The position numbers and the translations under genes were made by a program. From Ectothiorhodospira sp. BSL-9 (GTDB lineage Bacteria; Pseudomonadota; Gammaproteobacteria; Ectothiorhodospirales; Ectothiorhodospiraceae), in the NCBI RefSeq assembly GCF_001632845.1, contig NZ_CP011994.1, positions 2,738,001 to 2,802,000 of the forward strand: 64,000 nt of DNA, read 5' to 3'. Shown piece after piece: positions 33,155 through 41,851 of the stretch; the stretch's first letter is position 1; every line of letters begins with the position of its first letter. The notes under the pieces are model-generated. The model was not told where the DNA came from and did no database searches. It worked only from the letters and a program-made list of their open reading frames with translations.

Positions 33155-34585
33155 ATGAAGCGGCTAAGAACCCACTATGAAAACCTGCAGGTGACCGAGA
33201 ATGCCAGTCAGGAGGTCATAAGGGGGGCGTACAAGTTTCTTTCACAGAAATGGCATCCGGACAAGAACCAGCAGCAGCGGGAGAAGGCGGAGCGGGTCAC
33301 CAAGATCCTCAATGATGCCTACAACGTGCTCTCCGACCCGGACCAGCGCCGCGCCCACGACGAATGGATTGCCGAGCAGCGCACCGTACGCAAGCTGGCG
33401 GATCAGTCCGCCCAGCCGGGCGGCGCCAGTTCCAGGAACTACGTCTACCATTATTCCTATGCCCTCAGCCCGGAACTGGCGGGGCATCGGGAGCGGTACA
33501 TCAGCCTCAATGACGGCACCGTGATGGATGTGCGCACCGGCTTGCACTGGTTTTGCCATTCCGTGGGCGAACGCTGGCATGCCGGGGGCATCTTCACGGG
33601 TACGCCCCAATTGCATGATGCCGAACTGGCCGCGGCCCTGCCGGCGCGGGTGAATACCGGCCAGGGGCAGGGCCGGTTCAAGGACTGGCGTCTACCCAGC
33701 GAGAAGGAGCTGAAGTCGCTGTACACCCGCAAGGGGATCAGTCTGCGGCGCTCCCTGGATGACTCGATCTTTTCCATCGATGACAAGGGTCCCTACTGGA
33801 CGCTGACCGACAACCCCTGGCTGTACGACAACGTGCCCCGGGTGGTCATCCTGCAGGGGGAGGGGCAGCGCGGGGATGGCGATCTGGTGCTGGCCCGCGC
33901 GCGCCTGGTGCGTGGCCCTGACCACGCCATGCTGGCCGAGTTGATGCACCAGATTGCCACCGATTATCTGGCCCGGGGGGAGCGCCAGGAGGCCATCAAA
34001 CACTTCCAGCGCTCGCTGGAGCTGGCCGAACAGGCGAGCGGCGTCGAGGAGAGCAATATCATGATCCTCATGCGCGACCTGGCCCTGGCCTATTTCGAAT
34101 CCCAGCAGCCTTCCGAGGCGGAGGCCTGGCTGCGCCGGGTGCTGGAACGCAAGCGGCACCACCACGGCCCGGACCATCTGGAGGTATTCAAGGCCATGGT
34201 GGACCTGGCCTGCCTGCACAAGTCGCTGGGCAACTTCCGGGCCGCCCTGGATGACCTTTCCCAGGCCTACGGTGTTCTGAGGCGCCTGGAGAACGTCAGT
34301 CAGTGCATGACGCTGGGTGTGCTGTATGACCTGGTGGCCCTGCAGATCATGCATGGGGAGCACCGCAAGGCGGAAACCCTGATCAGTCGGTATCTTGAGC
34401 ACTCCGAGGGGTCGGACCTGGGGGCCTTCCCGGAGCGCACGAACGTGTTGTTCATCATTCTGGGGTTATTGCGTTCCAGTTCCGGGCAGGGGGTGGGTGA
34501 CCCTCAGCATCTTTACCGGACGTTTCTGGAATTTTCTCCGCCTCCGGTGGAGGAGGCAGAGGACTTTACGCGAGTGGGGGTGTGA
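33155..34585 (+). CDS. J-domain protein fused to a DUF1566-like and a TPR region
   Basis: A 476-residue protein of unusual build. Residues 1-70 are a DnaJ domain with the HPD motif in KWHPDKN and LNDAYNVLSDPDQRRAHDEW. Residues about 110-250 resemble a DUF1566/Lcl C-terminal module (RFKDWRLPSEKELKSLYTRK). Residues about 265-450 form tetratricopeptide-like repeats (YLARGERQEAIKHFQRSLEL; ALAYFESQQPSEAEAWLRRV; LGNFRAALDDLSQAYGVLRR). The J-domain implies cooperation with an Hsp70; the other parts suggest client or partner binding. There is no zinc-finger or canonical DnaJ C-terminal domain. Confidence 0.82.
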   Translation: MKRLRTHYENLQVTENASQEVIRGAYKFLSQKWHPDKNQQQREKAERVTKILNDAYNVLSDPDQRRAHDEWIAEQRTVRKLADQSAQPGGASSRNYVYHYSYALSPELAGHRERYISLNDGTVMDVRTGLHWFCHSVGERWHAGGIFTGTPQLHDAELAAALPARVNTGQGQGRFKDWRLPSEKELKSLYTRKGISLRRSLDDSIFSIDDKGPYWTLTDNPWLYDNVPRVVILQGEGQRGDGDLVLARARLVRGPDHAMLAELMHQIATDYLARGERQEAIKHFQRSLELAEQASGVEESNIMILMRDLALAYFESQQPSEAEAWLRRVLERKRHHHGPDHLEVFKAMVDLACLHKSLGNFRAALDDLSQAYGVLRRLENVSQCMTLGVLYDLVALQIMHGEHRKAETLISRYLEHSEGSDLGAFPERTNVLFIILGLLRSSSGQGVGDPQHLYRTFLEFSPPPVEEAEDFTRVGV

Positions 34586-34590
34586 GGGCC

Positions 34591-35220
34591 TCAATTGTGA
34601 AACAGGGCGATATTCTGCGTCGGAATCTCCAGTCGCCAGCCATGGCGCCGGGCAATCCAGGCCAGGGTGTCTGGTGAGTAGAAGCAGATGTGGGTAGGGT
34701 CGCGCCGGTAATGCCAGCGGGGAAAATGCGCGTCTGCGGGACGAAAACCCGTCATCACCCCCAGCCACCCTCCCGGGCGCAGCAGGGCGCTCAGGCGCTC
34801 GAACTCCAGCCCCGGGGCCCGGAAATGCTCGGCGGTTTCACTACAGGTGATGAAATCGTAGTGCTGGGTCAGGGCAGCCTGATCCGGGAAGAAGACCGGG
34901 TCGTAATACCGGGTGGGAAAGCCCTTTTCTTCCAGCATCCGCGATAGGGCAGGCCCCGGACCGCAACCGTAATCCAGGCCTCTGGCCCCGGCGCTCAACC
35001 GGGGCCAGAGGGCGTCGCTCAGGCGCGACAGAAACGCACGGTAACCGGCATCCCCGGGATCATTGCGGTGGCTGGCATAGTACTCCCTCTCTCCCGCAAC
35101 GGAGAGCCAGCGCACCGGGTCGAGCCAGACCAGACGGCAGTCACTGCACAGGAAATAGTCGCTCGTGTTCACGTGAGCGTAGAGCCAGGGGCGTGACTTC
35201 CCGCACAGGGGGCAGGGCAT
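34591..35220 (-). CDS. Class I SAM-dependent methyltransferase with N-terminal zinc ribbon
   Basis: A 209-residue protein. The N-terminus has CPLCGKS and FLCSDC cysteine pairs, a small zinc ribbon. The SAM-binding loop is GLDYGCGPGPALSRML, then YDFITCSETAEHF and LLRPGGWLGVMTGF. It belongs to the Methyltransf_23-like group, whose substrates are not readable from sequence. It begins four bases after the gloA stop on the same strand, so the two are probably cotranscribed. Confidence 0.85.
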   Translation of the reverse strand: MPCPLCGKSRPWLYAHVNTSDYFLCSDCRLVWLDPVRWLSVAGEREYYASHRNDPGDAGYRAFLSRLSDALWPRLSAGARGLDYGCGPGPALSRMLEEKGFPTRYYDPVFFPDQAALTQHYDFITCSETAEHFRAPGLEFERLSALLRPGGWLGVMTGFRPADAHFPRWHYRRDPTHICFYSPDTLAWIARRHGWRLEIPTQNIALFHN

Positions 35221-35224
35221 GCCC

Positions 35225-35763
35225 TCAGCGACGCCCCATGCCCCTCAGGCGGGCGGGTTCGATGATCTCGATCCAGTAGCCATCCGGGTCGGTGACAAAG
35301 GCCACGTCCTTCAGGCCACCTTCGTCCGGGCGCTTGACGAACGGCACCTGATTGTCGTCCAGCCAGCGCACGGCCACGTCCAGATCCGGCACCGAGAAGC
35401 AGATGTGCCCAAACCCCTGGGGCTCCGAGTTGCCATCGTGGTAGCTGAAATCCGCCTGCTTTTCCGTGCCCCAGTTATGGGTGAGTTCCAGGATGCCTTC
35501 CTGGTTGAAGGTCCACTCGGTCCGCTTCGCCTCATCCTCCGGGGGGGCTTGCCGTCCTCGAGTCGGGCCAGGAAGTACAGCGAGAACTCCAGTTCGGGAA
35601 AATCCAGGCGACGCAGCAGACGCATGCCGAACACCTGGCTGTAGAAGGCCAGGGCACGCTCCGGGTCCTTGATGCGCAGCATGCAGTGGTTGAGGCGAAA
35701 GCCCCGGGTCTGGGGGGCGACGGATTTGGTGATGCCAGGTTCCTGTTCGGTATCGAATGCCAT
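35225..35763 (-). pseudogene. gloA: Lactoylglutathione lyase (glyoxalase I), frameshifted
   Basis: Glyoxalase I converts the methylglyoxal-glutathione adduct to lactoylglutathione. The first half reads RLNHCMLRIKDPERALAFYS and FSLYFLARLEDGKPP. At the run of seven G at 35541-35547 (C on the coding strand) the frame is lost. The second half continues in another frame as EDEAKRTEWTFNQEGILELT, HNWGTEKQADFSYHDGNSEP and GYWIEIIEP, ending at 35225. An eighth base would restore the frame, giving KPPPED; five would give KPPED. Either a recent mutation or a sequencing error is likely, since the rest is intact. Confidence 0.88.
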
Positions 35764-35902
35764 GAGAACTCCCATCGTTTGCTGGTTTCCCTATCAGGGA
35801 CAGGATCTGGAAGGGGCGAGTTTCATCCTTGGCCGCATCTTACCCCGGGAGACCTGGATTGAGTATGCTGGACCTTCACCCGTGTTTCAGGAGTAAGGAC
35901 CA

Positions 35903-36271
35903 ATGGCAGAAGAAACCCCCGCGCCCGTGAGCCCCAACCCACATTCGGATGATCTGCTGATGCCCAAGGTGGTCTACATCCTTTATATCCTGGGGCCCTT
36001 TGTCAGTTTCACCGGCATCATCGGGGTGATCATCGCCTATATCTACCAGGGCTCGGCCCCGGACTGGATCAAGACGCATTACCGGTTCCAGATCCGCACC
36101 TTCTGGATGGGCCTGGCTTTTCTGATCCCGGGTATTCTGCTCACTGCGGTATTCATCGGCTGGCTTGTCCTGCTGTTCTGGGCCATCTGGCTCATCGTGC
36201 GCTCCGTGAAGGGCATGAAGACCCTGGGGGAACGCCAACCGGTGGAACATGTGGAGCGCTGGTCTTTCTAA
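35903..36271 (+). CDS. DUF4870-like membrane protein
   Basis: A 122-residue protein with three hydrophobic segments (VVYILYILGPFVSFTGIIGV; FWMGLAFLIPGILLTAVFIG; LVLLFWAIWLIVRSVKGMK) and the family-like motif HYRFQIRTFW between the first two. It matches the size and layout of DUF4870/YidH-type small membrane proteins; function is unknown. AGGAG precedes the start. It is followed 35 bases later by a PQQ sugar dehydrogenase gene in the same direction. Confidence 0.75.
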   Translation: MAEETPAPVSPNPHSDDLLMPKVVYILYILGPFVSFTGIIGVIIAYIYQGSAPDWIKTHYRFQIRTFWMGLAFLIPGILLTAVFIGWLVLLFWAIWLIVRSVKGMKTLGERQPVEHVERWSF

Positions 36272-36306
36272 GGCTGCACAAGTCGAAGAAGTGGAGGTAC
36301 CACAGC

Positions 36307-37449
36307 ATGAGGCATCGTTATCACAAGCTGTCCGTGGCGTTGGCAATCGCCATGGGTGTTGCGGGTACGGTCTCCGCCCAGGAAGTGGTGAGGGAAGGGA
36401 TCAGCACTGAATACCAGAGTTTTAACCTGGTGAGGGTGGCCTCCGGGCTCTCGCATCCCTGGGCCGTGGCCTTTCTGCCGGATGGACGCAAGCTGGTGAC
36501 TGAGCGCTCGGAGGGGATGGTGGTGATCGATGAGGGTACCAAGACCCGTGTCACGGGCCTGCCGGACTTTCACGCCACCAATCAGGGAGGCATGCTGGAT
36601 GTGGTGTTGCACCCGGCCCACGAGGATAACGGCTGGATCTACATTACCTACTCCAAGGGGGATCGGCAGGGCACGGTTCCCGCTCTGATACGGGCCAGGC
36701 TGGAGGGCCACGAGCTGGTGGACGTGGAACATCTGTTCGAATCCAACGAGTACACGCAGCCGGGCCGCCATTACGGCTCCCGGGTGCTGTTCCTGGAGGA
36801 TGGCACCTTGCTGATGACCATCGGCGATCGGGGCGCCGAGCCTCCCCGGGCACAGGATACCCTGGATCATTCGGGGAGCGTGGTGAGGCTGAACGATGAT
36901 GGCTCCGTGCCGGATGACAACCCGTTTGTGGGGGATGATGCCTACGCGCCGGAAATCCATGCCTACGGCCTGCGCAACATCCAGGGGATCGCCCTGCACC
37001 CGCAGACGGGGGAGGTCTGGGCGACGGATCACGGCCCCCGCGGCGGCGATGAACTCAACCTGATCGAAGCGGGCAACAACTATGGTTGGCCCAAGGTGAC
37101 CCTGGGCCGGGATTATCGCACCGAGGAGCAGTTCCCGGATGCCGAGGCCCGTCGCAAGGAAGACATGACTGATCCGGTGTTCGAGTTCCTGCCCACGCTG
37201 GCGCCTTCCGGGTTGGCCGTGGTGGACAGCGACCGCTTTTCAGCCTGGGATGGCAACCTGCTGGCCGGGGGGTTACGTGCCCAGCGGATTCTGAGGCTGG
37301 TGGTGGAGGATCAAACGGTGATTCACGCGGAAGAGTTGCTGCACAAGGATGTGGGGCGCGTGCGGGATGTACGTCAGGGGCCGGATGGTTATCTCTACGT
37401 GCTCAGTGATGAATCCGATGGCGGGCTCTATCGGCTGGAGCCCCGGTAA
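36307..37449 (+). CDS. PQQ-dependent sugar dehydrogenase, second paralogue
   Basis: A 380-residue exported protein with a signal peptide (about 1-25, ending TVSAQ). It shares the propeller signatures of the first paralogue: GLSHPWAVAFLPDGRKLVTE, GGMLDVVLHPAH, HYGSRVLFLEDGTLLMTIGD, GLRNIQGIALHPQ, DHGPRGGDELNLIEAG. It is predicted to act in the periplasm with PQQ. AGTGGAGG lies upstream of the ATG. The two paralogues are clearly diverged, so they may differ in substrate. Confidence 0.9.
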   Translation: MRHRYHKLSVALAIAMGVAGTVSAQEVVREGISTEYQSFNLVRVASGLSHPWAVAFLPDGRKLVTERSEGMVVIDEGTKTRVTGLPDFHATNQGGMLDVVLHPAHEDNGWIYITYSKGDRQGTVPALIRARLEGHELVDVEHLFESNEYTQPGRHYGSRVLFLEDGTLLMTIGDRGAEPPRAQDTLDHSGSVVRLNDDGSVPDDNPFVGDDAYAPEIHAYGLRNIQGIALHPQTGEVWATDHGPRGGDELNLIEAGNNYGWPKVTLGRDYRTEEQFPDAEARRKEDMTDPVFEFLPTLAPSGLAVVDSDRFSAWDGNLLAGGLRAQRILRLVVEDQTVIHAEELLHKDVGRVRDVRQGPDGYLYVLSDESDGGLYRLEPR

Positions 37450-37462
37450 GGTCCGGTAAAGT

Positions 37463-37496
37463 AAAAAGCCCCTCTCCCGCTTTCGGGAAAGGGGCC
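37463..37496 (-). terminator. Terminator of the ProX-like gene
   Basis: The hairpin pairs GCCCCTCTCCCG (37468-37479) with CGGGAAAGGGGC (37484-37495), with a 4-base loop and one internal mismatch. It is followed on the minus strand by TTTTTACTTTA. It lies in the 64-base convergent gap and suits the minus-strand transporter gene best. Confidence 0.8.
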
Positions 37497-37513
37497 AGGA
37501 CCTGGCGCAGGTC

Positions 37514-38377
37514 TTACTGCAGCCAGGCGTCTACCACATCGCGGTTCTGCTCCACCCACTTCTTGGCGTTTTCGTAGGGGTCACCGCCTTCTTCGTTCAT
37601 GACCATCAGGTCGGCCACCTGGTCCGTGGTCCACTGGAAGTTATCCAGGATGGCGTAGGCTTCAGGCATGTCGTCCTTCAGGCCGGTGCGCACCACCGTG
37701 TGAATGGCCTCTTCACCGCCGAACACGCCCTTGGAATCTTCCAGGTACTTCAGGTCCCAGCGACCTTCCTTCCAGTGCGGGGTCCAGCCGGTGACCACCA
37801 CCCAGTCGTCGGTGCGAATGGCGTTGGAGAGCACGCCGGTCATGGTGGCGTCGGAACCTTCCACCAGACGCAGATTCAGGTCGTATTCATCGATGACCGT
37901 CTCGGTGGTGCTCATGATGCCGGCGCCTGGGTCGATGCCGATGATCTGACGACCGAAACGTGCAGCGTTATCATTGAGCTCATCGATGGAGTCAATCTCC
38001 ACGTAGGTGGGGACCATCATGCCAATCCGGGTGCCTTCCAGGTTCGGTCCCAGATCTTCCACGCGGTCACCCACTTCTTCCACATAGCTGGCGTGGGTGG
38101 TGGGCAGCCAGGCGGCCACGAAGACATCCTGGTCGCCCGTGGCCACGGATTGCCACATGGCGGCGGCACTCACGGAAGTGGTGCGCACGTCATAACCGGC
38201 TTCTTCCAGGACCACGCGCATCACGTTGGTGCTGGCCACGGCGTCGGCCCATTCCACGTAGGGAATATTCACCCGGCCTTTGTCAGCGGCAGCGGCAAAT
38301 GGGACAGCCGCCAGGCCAAAGGCCAGGCAGCTGCCGGCCAACATTTTGGGAAGATTGCGCTTGAAATGCTTACTCAT
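37514..38377 (-). CDS. Glycine betaine/proline-type ABC transporter substrate-binding protein (ProX/OpuAC family)
   Basis: A 287-residue exported binding protein. The start is ATG 38377 behind GGAGGG, giving a signal peptide that ends at about FAAAADKG. OpuAC-family features include YVEWADAVASTNVMRVVLEE, WQSVATGDQDVFVAAWLPTT, GIDPGAGIMSTTETVIDEY and WVVVTGWTPHWKEGRWDLKY, with several tryptophans suited to an aromatic cage for quaternary amines. In the periplasm it would deliver betaine-like osmoprotectants to an ABC importer. No permease or ATPase gene is adjacent, so the partner is elsewhere. Confidence 0.9.
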   Translation of the reverse strand: MSKHFKRNLPKMLAGSCLAFGLAAVPFAAAADKGRVNIPYVEWADAVASTNVMRVVLEEAGYDVRTTSVSAAAMWQSVATGDQDVFVAAWLPTTHASYVEEVGDRVEDLGPNLEGTRIGMMVPTYVEIDSIDELNDNAARFGRQIIGIDPGAGIMSTTETVIDEYDLNLRLVEGSDATMTGVLSNAIRTDDWVVVTGWTPHWKEGRWDLKYLEDSKGVFGGEEAIHTVVRTGLKDDMPEAYAILDNFQWTTDQVADLMVMNEEGGDPYENAKKWVEQNRDVVDAWLQ

Positions 38378-38502
38378 TGATACCCTCCATACAGAATTTG
38401 AGGCGCCTTTGAAGTCGCGCCCGGCTGCTTGAGCCTGATTTTCATGATACACATTATCAGCCATGGGGAAAAAAGCCCCCTTGAAAAGCTTGGTTTTACG
38501 TA

Positions 38503-38964
38503 ATGCCCGAATGTCCTCTCCCACCCCTGTGCCCCTCAAGTGATTCGCCTGGTCTGCTGGTGGGGCTCGGGTGTCAGCGAAACCTATCCCGAGAGACCCT
38601 GGAGGCCGCTCTGCGTGAGGCTCTGGGGCGGGTGGGCGCGTGCCTGGAGGCCGTCGTTGTCCTGGCCACCCTGGATGCCCGGGCACGGGAGCCTGCCATC
38701 ACCACTCTGGCCTCGGAACGAGGTTGGGCAGTGCATGCCTATCCGTCCGAGGCCCTGGCTGGGGTCCACGTACCCCATCCGTCCGAACGGCTGCGTCAGC
38801 TCACGGGGACCGCCTCGGTGGCGGAGGCCGCTGCCATTCTGGCTTCCGGAGCAGGGCAGGGGCGCATGATTCTGGAGAAGTATCCGTATCGGGGGGCGGA
38901 CGGGGGGCATGTGACCGTGGCAATCGTCCAACTGAATCCATCATGTGTCAGTGAGGGGCCTTGA
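38503..38964 (+). CDS. cobE: CobE/CbiG C-terminal-like cobalamin biosynthesis protein
   Basis: A 153-residue protein matching the stand-alone CbiG C-terminal domain (CobE): LLVGLGCQRNLSRETLEAAL, VVVLATLDARAREPAI, HPSERLRQLTGTASVAEAAA, and the C-terminal VTVAIVQL. CobE is linked to the aerobic cobalamin corrin-ring pathway near precorrin ring contraction, but its exact role is uncertain. No other cob gene is in the window. The stop overlaps the TTG start of the next gene (TTGA), so the two are coupled. Confidence 0.75.
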   Translation: MPECPLPPLCPSSDSPGLLVGLGCQRNLSRETLEAALREALGRVGACLEAVVVLATLDARAREPAITTLASERGWAVHAYPSEALAGVHVPHPSERLRQLTGTASVAEAAAILASGAGQGRMILEKYPYRGADGGHVTVAIVQLNPSCVSEGP

Positions 38965-39686
38965 TCCTGCCTATCCCCGCAAGATACCTGCCCTGGATTC
39001 TGGGTCTGCTGGGCGTGTTCCTGGGTACGGCCACGTGGGTTGCATTCCAGTTTGGGGGCGACATCGTTCGCTGGGTGGGCGGTTTTCAGGGGCAACTGGT
39101 CTCTGGAGTGGATGCCCGCCCGGTGCTGGCTGGAGTCATTTATGTATTGGTGGTGACCTTTGGCAAGGTCACGCCGTTTCCCGGCGGATTTCTGCTCATG
39201 CTCTCTGGTGGGTTTCTGTTCGGGGCCCCGGTCGGGGCGGTGTTGAGCGCCCTGGGGTCGGCCTTCAGCGCCGTGATGGTGGGGGCCATGGGACGATGGT
39301 TGTTTTTCGATGCCATTCATCGACGCTGGGGGAGTCACCTGGCGCGCTTCGAGGACACGGTGGCCACCAACGGCTTCAATTTCATCCTGGCCGCCCGGCT
39401 GTTCCCCATTGTGCCCGCGTGGATCATCAACCTGATGCCGGTGGTCTTTCCCATTCCCTTCCGGCACGTATGGATTGCGACCTTCCTGGGGCTCGTCCCC
39501 ATATCGTTCGTGGTCGCCAGTCTGGGTGAGGGCCTGTCCAACCTGGCTCAGGTGGAAGATCTGAGCCCGTCCGATGTGTTCAGGCCTTCACTGCTGTTGC
39601 CCCTGGCGGGGCTGGCCCTGCTGGCCCTGGCACCCAGTGCCGTCAGGCTCTGGCGTCAACGCCGCCGTGATCGTGGGGTGGATTGA
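38961..39686 (+). CDS. TVP38/TMEM64 (DedA-like, SNARE-associated) membrane protein
   Basis: A 241-residue inner-membrane protein with about six hydrophobic segments. Core motifs are GKVTPFPGGFLLMLSGGFLF, AVGAVLSALGSAF-like glycine-rich reentrant sequence and FILAARLFPIVPAWIINLMP, typical of the VTT domain. Related proteins are linked to lipid or proton-coupled transport; the substrate is unknown. The start is the TTG at 38961 with GAGGGG upstream, overlapping the cobE stop. Confidence 0.85.
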   Translation: MILPIPARYLPWILGLLGVFLGTATWVAFQFGGDIVRWVGGFQGQLVSGVDARPVLAGVIYVLVVTFGKVTPFPGGFLLMLSGGFLFGAPVGAVLSALGSAFSAVMVGAMGRWLFFDAIHRRWGSHLARFEDTVATNGFNFILAARLFPIVPAWIINLMPVVFPIPFRHVWIATFLGLVPISFVVASLGEGLSNLAQVEDLSPSDVFRPSLLLPLAGLALLALAPSAVRLWRQRRRDRGVD

Positions 39687-39745
39687 TGTTAATCTGAGGA
39701 TTCTAATCAGGTATTGTCCATCCACGACACTTGGAAGGTTGCACC

Positions 39746-41251
39746 ATGTCCACTGCGCCCGTGCTGGAATCCATGACGTCCCCTGTGGCCTTCGACAATC
39801 GCTACGCCCGCTTGCCGGAGCGCTTCTTTGCCCGTATGAACCCAACGCCCGTGGCATCCCCCCGGCTCAAGGCCCTCAATGCAGGGTTGTGTCGAGAGCT
39901 GGGCATCGACCCGGACGCCCTGTCGGAGGAGGGGTGGGCTCAGACGCTGGCTGGCAATACCTTGCTGCCTGGCTCCGAGCCCCTGGCCATGGCCTACGCA
40001 GGTCATCAGTTCGGCCACTTCGTGCCGCAGCTGGGCGATGGTCGGGCCCTGCTGCTGGGTGAGGTGGTGGATCCGACGGGGGCACGACGGGATATTCAGC
40101 TCAAGGGGGCCGGCCCTACACCGTTTTCCCGAAGGGGGGATGGTCGTGCGGCACTAGGGCCTGTGTTGCGCGAATATCTGCTCAGCGAAGCCATGCATGC
40201 CATGGGCATTCCCACCACCCGGGCCCTGGCCATGGTCACCACCGGTGAGGCTGTGTATCGGGAGGAGCCGTTGCCCGGCGCCGTGCTGACCCGGGTGGCC
40301 CGCAGCCACATCCGCGTGGGTACCTTCCAATACTTTGCGGCACGCGGTGATCACGCCGCAGTAAGGTCCCTGGCGGATCATGTGATCGAGCATCATTATC
40401 CCGATGCCCAGGGGGCATCGTCCCCGTATCTTGCCCTGCTGGAGTCGGTGGCCGAGCGTCAGGCCGAACTGGTGGCCCGCTGGATGCTGGTGGGCTTCAT
40501 CCATGGCGTGATGAACACGGATAACATGGCCGTCTCCGGGGAGACCATTGATTATGGTCCCTGCGCCTTCATGGATACCTACCATCCCGGCACCGTGTTC
40601 AGTTCCATCGATCAGCGGGGACGCTATGCCTTCGCCAATCAACCGGAGATTGCCCAATGGAATCTGGCCCGACTGGCTGAGACCCTGCTGCCACTGATCG
40701 ATGATGACGCATCCAGGGCCATCGACCAGGCCACGCAGATCCTGGAGGCCTTCCCGTCCAGGATCTCCACGCACTGGCTGGCCGGCATGCGCAGCAAGCT
40801 GGGACTTCAGACGGAAGAAGACAGCGATCTGGAACTGGTGCGTGAACTGCTGGATGTGATGCGCAAGCAGGAAGCAGACTTCACCCTGACCTTCCGTCAT
40901 CTGAGTGACCTGGCCGCGGGTGTGGAGGTCCATACCCGTGTCAGGTCCCTGTTCAATCATGCCCAGCCCTTCGATGTCTGGCTGCCCTGCTGGCAGGCCC
41001 GGGTGGCCCGTGAACCCGATGGGGCAGGTGAGCGCGGGGCCCGCATGCGGCGCGCGAACCCGGCGTACATCCCGCGCAACCATCGCGTGGAGCAGGCCAT
41101 TGTTGCCGCCGTCACCGAGGCGGACTTTGGTCCGTTCGAGCATCTGCTTGGCCTTGTCACGCAGCCATTTGATGAACATCCCGGCGAGGAGGCCTTCATG
41201 CTGCCGGCCCGGCCGGAGGAACGCGTCCACCAGACCTTCTGCGGTACCTGA
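39746..41251 (+). CDS. selO: SelO-family protein adenylyltransferase (YdiU)
   Basis: A 501-residue pseudokinase-fold protein. Family signatures include YAGHQFGHFVPQLGDGRALL, IQLKGAGPTPFSRRGDGRAA, MGIPTTRALAMV, FHI-like core GVMNTDNMAVSGETIDYGP and DTYHPGTVFSSIDQRGRYAF. SelO binds ATP in a flipped orientation and transfers AMP to Ser, Thr or Tyr of target proteins, with a role in redox stress; targets here are unknown. Most bacterial SelO proteins lack the selenocysteine of the human protein. The ATG at 39746 follows GGAAGG. Confidence 0.95.
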   Translation: MSTAPVLESMTSPVAFDNRYARLPERFFARMNPTPVASPRLKALNAGLCRELGIDPDALSEEGWAQTLAGNTLLPGSEPLAMAYAGHQFGHFVPQLGDGRALLLGEVVDPTGARRDIQLKGAGPTPFSRRGDGRAALGPVLREYLLSEAMHAMGIPTTRALAMVTTGEAVYREEPLPGAVLTRVARSHIRVGTFQYFAARGDHAAVRSLADHVIEHHYPDAQGASSPYLALLESVAERQAELVARWMLVGFIHGVMNTDNMAVSGETIDYGPCAFMDTYHPGTVFSSIDQRGRYAFANQPEIAQWNLARLAETLLPLIDDDASRAIDQATQILEAFPSRISTHWLAGMRSKLGLQTEEDSDLELVRELLDVMRKQEADFTLTFRHLSDLAAGVEVHTRVRSLFNHAQPFDVWLPCWQARVAREPDGAGERGARMRRANPAYIPRNHRVEQAIVAAVTEADFGPFEHLLGLVTQPFDEHPGEEAFMLPARPEERVHQTFCGT

Positions 41252-41268
41252 GGGGTGGTGATTCATTC

Positions 41269-41766
41269 ATGTTCATGGAAAGCGCCCGGGTTAGGATGAG
41301 GGCGGCCAGCGATCCCAAGGAGCCTTTTGATCTTATGCAGAGCCCGTGCATCCATGTTTGCCAGACTGAAGAGGGTCGGTGCATCGGCTGCGGCCGCACC
41401 ATCCTGGAAATCGCCGCCTGGACGCGGTTCACCGATGGTGAACGTCAGGTGATCATGGACCGGGTCCGCGACGAGGGCTACGGGGACGCACCGCCCGAGG
41501 CACCCACTCCTGACCCGGGTTCCCAGGCTTCAGACGAGGAGGAAAATGCGGAGCCGGAGAATGACCCTGGCATTCCCCGCGAGATCCAGATTACCGGCGC
41601 CGACCGGCACCGCCCTGAGTCGGTCTGTATCGACGGCATTCGTTACGGTGAGCAGATCGTCGATCTGGTCAAGGCCTTACAGGCCATTGCCGAGGGTGGG
41701 CATGATGCCGCCTCCTGTCGATCCATCGCCGTTCGGGCCCTGCAACGTCCCGCCCGCCGCCGCTGA
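41269..41766 (+). CDS. DUF1289-domain protein
   Basis: A 165-residue protein with the DUF1289 cysteine module SPCIHVCQTEEGRCIGCGRT followed by EIAAWTRFTDGERQVIMDRV (residues about 24-68). An acidic, proline-rich linker and a helical C-terminus (YGEQIVDLVKALQAIAEGG) follow, which are longer than in most DUF1289 proteins. Function is unknown; the four cysteines suggest a metal site. The ATG at 41269 is used, though the ATG at residue 23 (MQSPCIHVC) would give the commoner short form. Confidence 0.75.
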   Translation: MFMESARVRMRAASDPKEPFDLMQSPCIHVCQTEEGRCIGCGRTILEIAAWTRFTDGERQVIMDRVRDEGYGDAPPEAPTPDPGSQASDEEENAEPENDPGIPREIQITGADRHRPESVCIDGIRYGEQIVDLVKALQAIAEGGHDAASCRSIAVRALQRPARRR

Positions 41767-41851
41767 ACCGCCTTGTCTTGAGGGCCGTAATCCTTTAGCC
41801 TGACCACTATTCTCGGATTCAATCCCTCCGGGAGAAACGATACGCAGCCCA

